Shown here in pieces: positions 1 through 4,659 of a stretch of 7,075 nt of DNA (its first letter is position 1; the number at the start of each line of letters is the position of its first letter). The stretch lies in the NCBI GenBank assembly GCA_958431945.1, contig CAUASQ010000088.1:1-7075 (forward strand). Direction: 5' to 3'. The notes beneath the pieces are model-generated. The model was given only the letters and a program-made list of their open reading frames with translations, was not told where the DNA came from and did not search any database. The stretch comes from an uncultured Collinsella sp. (GTDB lineage: Bacteria; Actinomycetota; Coriobacteriia; Coriobacteriales; Coriobacteriaceae). The position numbers and the translations under genes are program-made.

Positions 1-32
1 CAGCCCGTGGGAGGCCAGGGCGCCGCTGACCG
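1..32 (+). rRNA. rrf: Probable 3' end of a 5S rRNA gene (partial)
   Basis: The first bases read GTGGGAGGCCAGGGCGCCGC (8-27). This lines up by eye with the 3' arm of Gram-positive 5S rRNA, where GTGGGAG, then AGG, then a GCCGC block lie close to the 3' end. The segment has no convincing reading frame and is followed within about 35 bases by a strong intrinsic terminator, as expected for the end of an rRNA operon. The loop E bases that usually read AGTA differ here (GCCA), and the 5' part of the molecule lies outside the window. Identity is therefore tentative and the 3' end is estimated from typical spacing. Another stable RNA is the main alternative. Confidence 0.4.
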
Positions 33-65
33 GTGGACGGCACCGAGCCGTACGCTTGAACTGAG

Positions 66-97
66 AAGGGGGAGGCCTCGCGGCCTCCCCCTTTTTT
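66..97 (+). terminator. Strong intrinsic terminator upstream of acpS
   Basis: A perfect 10-bp, almost all-GC stem (68-77 GGGGGAGGCC with 82-91 GGCCTCCCCC) closes a four-base loop (TCGC, 78-81) and is followed directly by six T residues (92-97). AA at 66-67 can extend the stem with the first two T residues. It would end transcription from the RNA gene at the left edge and separate it from the acpS operon. Confidence 0.95.
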
Positions 98-111
98 GCG
101 TTTGCGGGCTT

Positions 112-140
112 TTGTCTCACATAGTAGCTGTGTTTTATAA
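112..140 (+). promoter_or_regulatory. Weaker sigma-70-like promoter candidate for acpS operon
   Basis: TTGTCT (112-117) and TTATAA (135-140) are separated by 17 bases, an ideal spacing, but the -10 box is an imperfect match. It would give a leader of about 60 bases before acpS. It lies in the A+T-rich gap after the terminator, where such matches arise easily, so it is a secondary candidate. Confidence 0.3.
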
Positions 141-147
141 CCCTCGT

Positions 148-177
148 TTGTCGCATCTTCTGTGAACGGGCTACAAT
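148..177 (+). promoter_or_regulatory. Best sigma-70-like promoter candidate for acpS operon
   Basis: TTGTCG (148-153) and TACAAT (172-177) are separated by 18 bases. TACAAT differs from the TATAAT consensus at one position. Transcription would begin near 183-186, leaving a leader of roughly 20 bases with the ribosome binding site in it. This is the last promoter-like sequence I see before the gene run, so it could drive all six genes. No operator or riboswitch was seen in the gap. Confidence 0.5.
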
Positions 178-196
178 AACTTAGTCTGTGCAATAT

Positions 197-203
197 GGAG
201 GTG
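197..203 (+). promoter_or_regulatory. Shine-Dalgarno site that fixes the acpS start
   Basis: GGAGGTG lies three bases before the ATG at 207. An upstream in-frame ATG at 195 overlaps this site and would have no ribosome binding site of its own. The start at 207 is therefore preferred, and it also puts the conserved GIGVDIVEI segment at the usual distance from the N terminus. Confidence 0.8.
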
Positions 204-206
204 AAC

Positions 207-746
207 ATGGCTGAAGCTGGTATCGGCGTTGATATCGTCGAGATTTCCCGCATGAAATCAATTCTTGAAAAGACGCCGTCGTTTGCTCGGCGTGTGTTTA
301 CCGAAGAAGAGCGTGCGTATTGCGATGCATCATCGCGTCCCGCTGCTCACTATGCGAGCCGCTTTGCTTCGCGCGAGGCGGTACTTAAAGCTCTCGGCAC
401 GGGTTTTAGTCAAGGCGTGGGTCGCAAGGATGTTTCGGTTACGCGTGATAAACTCGGCAAACCGAAGGCGCTGCTTTCGGGCCGTGCTCTCGAGATCGCT
501 CAAGAACTGGGTGTTGTTGAAGTCGCTCTTTCCATTACGCTTACAGGAGACTTGGCCGTTGCGAATGCCATCGCGATTACCGAAGATGCTCGGCCTAAGC
601 CAAAAGAGGAAAAGGTGAGCACCAAGAAACGCGTAGCGCAGACATTTAAAGAGGCTCGCTCTGTTTTAGATGAGCTTGAGCAGCTGCAGAATTCAGCATT
701 GACGGAGCACCTGGGCGATGCTTCGCAAGATACGCTAGGAGCATAG
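207..746 (+). CDS. acpS: Holo-[acyl-carrier-protein] synthase with C-terminal extension
   Basis: AcpS transfers the 4'-phosphopantetheine arm from coenzyme A to a serine of acyl carrier protein in the cytoplasm, making it competent for fatty acid synthesis. The 179-residue protein starts with the family signature GIGVDIVEI (5-13), containing the Mg-binding Asp9. FTEEERAYC (31-39) and SRFASREAVLKALGTG (51-66) follow, with Glu57 and Lys61 at the metal/CoA site. Two features are unusual. The usual S-[IL]-[ST]-H stretch reads SITLT (109-113), so Leu112 stands where family members normally have His; the codon is CTT, one base from CAT. The enzyme normally ends near residue 120-125, but here about 50 charged residues follow (127-179), with a likely amphipathic helix around 140-168. 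The gene opens the operon and its TAG is directly followed by the nnr ATG. The AcpS assignment is firm; the effect of the two oddities is unknown. Confidence 0.93.
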   Translation: MAEAGIGVDIVEISRMKSILEKTPSFARRVFTEEERAYCDASSRPAAHYASRFASREAVLKALGTGFSQGVGRKDVSVTRDKLGKPKALLSGRALEIAQELGVVEVALSITLTGDLAVANAIAITEDARPKPKEEKVSTKKRVAQTFKEARSVLDELEQLQNSALTEHLGDASQDTLGA

Positions 747-2363
747 ATGAAACCGGTTTTGAGTACCGAAGAAGTCGTTCGTCTCGAGGATATCATCGAA
801 CGCGAAGGGACTTCGAAGGCTGAGCTTATGGAGCTAGCGGGTGAGTTTGCCGCCAACGAGGTCTTGAAGCTCAATCCCGATCGGGTTCTCGTTCTGGTCG
901 GTTTTGGTAATAATGGCGGCGACGGTTGGGTTGCCGCCGATATCCTGAGCCATAAGGGTGTGGACGTGGATATCGTTTCTCCGGTTGAGCCGGATGAGAT
1001 TCCTGCTGCTCTGGCACGTCATGTTGCTCGTCGTACTGCCGGCCGCGATGTGCACGTTTGCGTCGGCCCCTCGCGTGACGAACTCGAGGTTTTGATCGAT
1101 AAGGCCGATGTTGTTGTCGATGCCATTTTTGGTACCGGTTTCCACGGAAATCTGCGTGCGCCGTTCTCCATCTGGATTCCTACGGTCAATGAATGCGCCG
1201 ATTGTGTCGTATCCATTGATGTCCCCTCGGGCCTGAATGCCGAGACGGGCGTTGTTGATGACGACTGCATTCGTGCCGAGCATACGGTGACGATGATTGC
1301 GCCCAAGATTGGTCTGTATAGCGCTGATGGTCCTGAGTATGCTGGCGATTTGATCTGCGGCAATCTTTACGACCGTCTTGACGAGGTCATCGATGATGTC
1401 GACCACGCCGCCGAGATTGTCGAGCCCGGTGACTTAGTTGATTACTTTGCCCCACTACCTACGAATATCGATAAGTATTCCCGTGGCTCTGTGCTTATTG
1501 TCGCCGGATCTGCGCAATATCCTGGTGCTGCCATTATGGCGGCCAAGTCTGCAGCTCGCGCGGGTGCTGGTTACGTGGCAGTCGCGGCTCCTGACGCCTG
1601 CGCCAATCTTATTCGCATGGCACTTCCTTCGATTCCCGTCTTTGCTATTCCGTCTGATTCCCGCGGCTCCTTTGGTGCCGCTGCGCGCATGACTGTGTGC
1701 GAGATTGCAAAGAAGTACAGCTGTGTACTGTGCGGTCCCGGTATGACGACATCTGCCGGCGCTATGCAGGTGGTTTCGGGCTTGCTCGAGCTTGATGTGC
1801 CGCTTATCTTGGACGCCGATGCACTCAACTGCCTTGCTAAGATTGCCATTGACGGTATTGATAGTAATCCCGAGATGTATCGTCGCGAGCAGCCGTTGGT
1901 TATGACGCCGCACTATCGTGAACTTTCGCGTCTGGTTGCCGGTGACGAGGTGAACGACCTTGGTACTGCGATTGCAGCCGCGCAGAAGGTTGTCTGGGCT
2001 GCAGGCTCTGACAATCTGGTGGTCATTGCCAAGGGGCCGACGACGGCTATCTGTGGCGTTGAGCGTGTGCTGCTGCCGCTCTCGGGTCCGGCTTCTCTGG
2101 CAACTGCCGGTTCGGGTGATGTTCTCGCGGGTATTTTGGCCGGCACGCTTGCCACCATGCGCGACGAGATGGATCGTTGGGAGTTGCTGTATTCGTACGC
2201 CGTCGCACTTCACAGCTACGCCGGTTTTGCCGCGGCGACGGAGTATGGTGAGAAGAGCGTCATCGCGACCGATCTTATCGACTTGATCGGTCCGGCCATG
2301 GAACTGGCGGCAAAGGATGCGCTCGAAGATCTGGGAATCATGGACGAAGGGTCGGATGACTAA
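747..2363 (+). CDS. nnr: Bifunctional NAD(P)HX epimerase / ADP-dependent NAD(P)HX dehydratase
   Basis: This enzyme repairs hydrated, inactive NADH and NADPH. The N-terminal YjeF domain interconverts the R and S hydrates, and the C-terminal ribokinase-fold domain dehydrates the S form using ADP. The 538 residues match the usual fused form. Epimerase signatures are GNNGGDG (54-60), DAIFGTG (125-131) and SIDVPSGL (156-163). Dehydratase signatures begin near residue 244 with YSRGSVLIVAGS and continue with RAGAGYVAVA (271-280), LCGPGM (328-333), LILDADALN (353-361), TPHYREL (387-393) and the glycine-rich catalytic loop ATAGSGDVLAG (452-462) with Asp458. In the TPHPGE-type motif the middle PG is replaced by YR, while Thr, Pro, His and Glu are kept. 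AGGAG (737-741) precedes the ATG by five bases. The ATG abuts the acpS stop codon, indicating translational coupling. Both halves look intact. Confidence 0.95.
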   Translation: MKPVLSTEEVVRLEDIIEREGTSKAELMELAGEFAANEVLKLNPDRVLVLVGFGNNGGDGWVAADILSHKGVDVDIVSPVEPDEIPAALARHVARRTAGRDVHVCVGPSRDELEVLIDKADVVVDAIFGTGFHGNLRAPFSIWIPTVNECADCVVSIDVPSGLNAETGVVDDDCIRAEHTVTMIAPKIGLYSADGPEYAGDLICGNLYDRLDEVIDDVDHAAEIVEPGDLVDYFAPLPTNIDKYSRGSVLIVAGSAQYPGAAIMAAKSAARAGAGYVAVAAPDACANLIRMALPSIPVFAIPSDSRGSFGAAARMTVCEIAKKYSCVLCGPGMTTSAGAMQVVSGLLELDVPLILDADALNCLAKIAIDGIDSNPEMYRREQPLVMTPHYRELSRLVAGDEVNDLGTAIAAAQKVVWAAGSDNLVVIAKGPTTAICGVERVLLPLSGPASLATAGSGDVLAGILAGTLATMRDEMDRWELLYSYAVALHSYAGFAAATEYGEKSVIATDLIDLIGPAMELAAKDALEDLGIMDEGSDD

Positions 2364-2365
2364 TC

Positions 2366-3511
2366 ATGAATAAAGCCGATTTGACGCGCTGGTCCTGGGT
2401 CGAGATCGACCGCGGGGCGCTCCGTCGCAACACGAGGGCCTATAAGAACTTGCTGAATCCACGTCAGCGCCTGTGCTGCGTGGTCAAGGCCGATGCTTAT
2501 GGTCATGGAGCTGTTGAGTGCGCCAAGATCATGTATTCGGCCGGTGCCGACATGTTTGCCGTGGCGACGGTTAACGAGGGCGTTGAGCTCCGACAGGGCG
2601 GGATTACGAAACCCATCCTCATCCTAAGCGAGCCGCCTATCGAGGCCATTCCGACGTTGCTCGAGTTTGATATCATGCCTTCGGTCTATACGTCTGACTT
2701 TGCTCTTGCGTATGGCGAATGTGCCGTCGCGGCGGGCAAAGTGGGCAAGTATCATCTCGCCATCGAGACGGGCATGAATCGTATCGGCGTTCACTACACG
2801 CAGGTGCTCGACTTTGTCCGCGGTATAAATTTCCATCGCGGTATTCAGTGCAACGGCGTATTTACGCACTTCGCCACGGCCGATGAACCTTCGGGCTGGG
2901 ACTACAAGCTGCAGTGTCAGCGCTTTACCGAGGCCGTTCAGGCCATTAAGGATGCGGGTTTTGAGTGCGGTATCGTGCACTGCGCCAACACGCCGTCCTC
3001 GATGCTCGACCCCTCGATGCATTTTGATATGATCCGCGCCGGCGTTGGCTTGTATGGCATGCAGCCGTGCGAGCTGAGTGGCCGCGTGATGCAGCTTGAT
3101 CCCGTTATGAGCGTCCATGCGCGCGTGACGCGCGTGGCACACCCTGCGATGGGTGAGGGCGTGGGCTACGGCTTTACCTACCGCGTACCGCGTACGCGCG
3201 TTCAGATCTGCACGCTGCCGATTGGTTATGCCGACGGCCTATCGCGTACGCTTTCCAATCATATGGATGTGCTGTATCGCGGCGAGCGCGTGCATCAGGT
3301 TGGCAATATCTGCATGGATCAGTTTATGGTCGCCATTCAGTCCAACCCGGCACACGAGATTCCCGAGGCCGAATATGGTGACGAGATGATCATTGTCGGC
3401 CGCGATGGCGATGCCGAGATCACTATGGACGAGATGGCCCGACTGCGCGGAACGATTAACTACGAGGTCGCCTGCGGCTTTGGCATGCGCCTCGACAAGG
3501 TCTACGTGTAG
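2366..3511 (+). CDS. alr: Alanine racemase
   Basis: This PLP enzyme converts L-alanine to D-alanine for the peptidoglycan stem peptide. At 381 residues it has the usual length, with a PLP-binding TIM barrel followed by a beta domain. VVKADAYGHG (39-48) holds the PLP lysine, Lys41. Further signatures are ETGMNRIGV (134-142), HCANTPSSM (205-213) and RAGVGLYGMQP (224-234). GVGYGFTY (265-272) carries the expected catalytic tyrosine, Tyr268, supplied across the dimer interface. PIGYADGLSR (285-294) and GNICMDQ (313-319) complete the set. The start lies two bases after the nnr stop. The only Shine-Dalgarno-like sequence, GAAGGG (2346-2351), is rather far upstream, so re-initiation by ribosomes finishing nnr is likely. 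Its place beside acpS and nnr is a common arrangement. I see no second racemase and no sign of damage. Confidence 0.96.
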   Translation: MNKADLTRWSWVEIDRGALRRNTRAYKNLLNPRQRLCCVVKADAYGHGAVECAKIMYSAGADMFAVATVNEGVELRQGGITKPILILSEPPIEAIPTLLEFDIMPSVYTSDFALAYGECAVAAGKVGKYHLAIETGMNRIGVHYTQVLDFVRGINFHRGIQCNGVFTHFATADEPSGWDYKLQCQRFTEAVQAIKDAGFECGIVHCANTPSSMLDPSMHFDMIRAGVGLYGMQPCELSGRVMQLDPVMSVHARVTRVAHPAMGEGVGYGFTYRVPRTRVQICTLPIGYADGLSRTLSNHMDVLYRGERVHQVGNICMDQFMVAIQSNPAHEIPEAEYGDEMIIVGRDGDAEITMDEMARLRGTINYEVACGFGMRLDKVYV

Positions 3512-3519
3512 GAGTCGCC

Positions 3520-4140
3520 ATGGGCGTCATGCACATCCCCGGCCATACCCATCAGGCACCACGTGAGGTCGCACTCGAGGAAATTGAGGCCGTTCTGGGT
3601 GATTGTCACCTCTGCCAGCTCTACCAGTCGCGTCACAATATCGTGTTTGGCGTGGGAAACCCCCGCGCTCGCGTGATGTTTATTGGTGAGGCGCCGGGCC
3701 GCAATGAGGATTTGCAGGGCGAGCCCTTTGTGGGGGCGGCAGGCGAGGACCTTAACGGCATTTTGTCGCTGGCGGGGCTCAAACGCGAAGACGTCTACAT
3801 TGCCAACGTGCTTAAGTGCCGCCCGCCGGGAAACCGCAATCCGCGTCCCGAGGAAGTGCTGGCTTGCTCGCCGTTTTTGCGTGAGCAGATTCGAAGCATC
3901 TGGCCTGATATTATCGTGACGCTCGGCAACCCCGCGACGCACTTTGTGCTTAAGACCGAGATTGGCATTACTAAGCTGCGCGGCAGGTTCCACCAGATGG
4001 GGCATTTTGTAGTAATGCCCACGTTCCATCCGGCAGCAGCGCTACGCAATCCGGCGTGGCAGGAACTGCTGGAGGAAGACTTTAAGATGCTGGGCGACTA
4101 TCTGGAGCGACATCCCGCACCAGAGGACGCCTCGGAATAA
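3520..4140 (+). CDS. Family 4 uracil-DNA glycosylase (4Fe-4S)
   Basis: The enzyme excises uracil from DNA, starting base excision repair after cytosine deamination or dUMP misincorporation. The 206-residue protein has the four cysteines expected for the family's iron-sulfur cluster: Cys29 and Cys32 (CHLC), Cys100 (LKCRPPGNRNP) and Cys116. The uracil-binding signature GEAPGRNEDLQGEPFVGAAG spans 56-75. The C-terminal HPAAALRNP (170-178) contains the catalytic-loop His170. These features separate it from the family 1 Ung enzymes, which lack the cluster. The stop codon of alr is part of its ribosome binding site: TAGGAG (3509-3514) ends five bases before the ATG. A general repair gene between cell wall and tRNA modification genes suggests bulk housekeeping expression, not induction. 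Some relatives were first annotated as phage polymerase-like domains; here the motifs support a glycosylase. Confidence 0.93.
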   Translation: MGVMHIPGHTHQAPREVALEEIEAVLGDCHLCQLYQSRHNIVFGVGNPRARVMFIGEAPGRNEDLQGEPFVGAAGEDLNGILSLAGLKREDVYIANVLKCRPPGNRNPRPEEVLACSPFLREQIRSIWPDIIVTLGNPATHFVLKTEIGITKLRGRFHQMGHFVVMPTFHPAAALRNPAWQELLEEDFKMLGDYLERHPAPEDASE

Positions 4141-4152
4141 TAAGGAGCATAT

Positions 4153-4659
4153 ATGTCCCTGGAGCGCCTGGGGGTAGGTACTTACAAAACGACTTGCGCT
4201 GCCGATACGGAGTACTTTGGCGAGCTAATTGCACCGTGCCTTGAGGACGGCGATGTGCTCATCCTGACCGGTGGCCTGGGGGTGGGCAAAACTCACTTTA
4301 CCAAGGGCGTCTCGCGCGGGCTGGGCGATGGGCATATGGTTACGAGCCCTACGTTTGCGCTCATGGCCGTTCACGATCAAGGCCGTATTCCGCTGTTTCA
4401 CTTTGATCTATACCGCCTGGAGCATGCCTACGAGCTCGAGGATACGGGCATTTTCGATGTGCTGGGCTATGAGGGTGCTTGCCTGCTGGAATGGGGCGAA
4501 CAATTCCAAGACGAGCTGACGGATGAGTATCTTTCGGTGACGCTCAAGCGTGATGAGGGCGACAGTGATGTGCGAACGATAACGCTCGAGGCGCACGGTG
4601 ACCGCGCAATGGAGCTTTCCCATTTGATTGATAAGGCTGTACAAGATGAGCTTGCATAA
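4153..4659 (+). CDS. tsaE: tRNA t6A37 biosynthesis ATPase TsaE
   Basis: TsaE is the small P-loop ATPase that works with TsaB and TsaD to attach threonylcarbamoyl to A37 of ANN-decoding tRNAs. The 168-residue protein has the family's usual length. The Walker A motif is GGLGVGKT (40-47). VTSPTFAL (63-70) is the switch-like conserved segment. HFDLYRLE (83-90) and CLLEWGEQF (110-118) are the remaining signatures, the last with the conserved Glu-Trp. The start follows a good AAGGAG (4142-4147) at five bases. The 3' end overlaps the start of the TsaB-RimI-TsaD gene by 14 bases in another frame, so the partners are made from coupled reading frames. The last 30 or so residues, after the EAHGD segment, are variable and helical, as is usual. 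Confidence 0.95.
   Translation: MSLERLGVGTYKTTCAADTEYFGELIAPCLEDGDVLILTGGLGVGKTHFTKGVSRGLGDGHMVTSPTFALMAVHDQGRIPLFHFDLYRLEHAYELEDTGIFDVLGYEGACLLEWGEQFQDELTDEYLSVTLKRDEGDSDVRTITLEAHGDRAMELSHLIDKAVQDELA
4633..4636 (+). promoter_or_regulatory. Short Shine-Dalgarno supporting the ATG start of the tsaB fusion gene
   Basis: AAGG ends nine bases before the ATG at 4646 and lies inside the tsaE coding sequence. It is a weak site, so coupling to tsaE translation probably matters. A longer reading from TTG at 4628 is possible in principle, but it would add six residues ahead of a TsaB start that already looks complete. Confidence 0.5.

Noticed and set aside
31..45. Small hairpin CGGTG/CACCG between the RNA 3' end and the terminator
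   Set aside because: Five pairs with a five-base loop are too little in GC-rich DNA to claim a function. It competes with an alternative pairing of 38-41 with 47-50.
2..64. Possible end of a protein-coding gene at the left edge (frame 2, stop at 62-64)
   Set aside because: The short translation resembles no protein I recognise, and the sequence looks more like the 3' arm of 5S rRNA followed by a terminator.
195..206. Upstream ATG start for acpS at 195
   Set aside because: It overlaps the GGAGGTG ribosome binding site that serves the ATG at 207, has no site of its own, and adds residues not typical of AcpS.
1455..2213. Minus-strand open frame (252 codons) opposite the Nnr dehydratase domain
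   Set aside because: It is antisense to a clearly coding region and has the same low-complexity, Arg/His-rich character; no motif.
4628..4645. TTG start for the TsaB-RimI-TsaD gene
   Set aside because: The ATG at 4646 has a nearby AAGG and gives an N terminus of normal TsaB length; the TTG adds six residues only.
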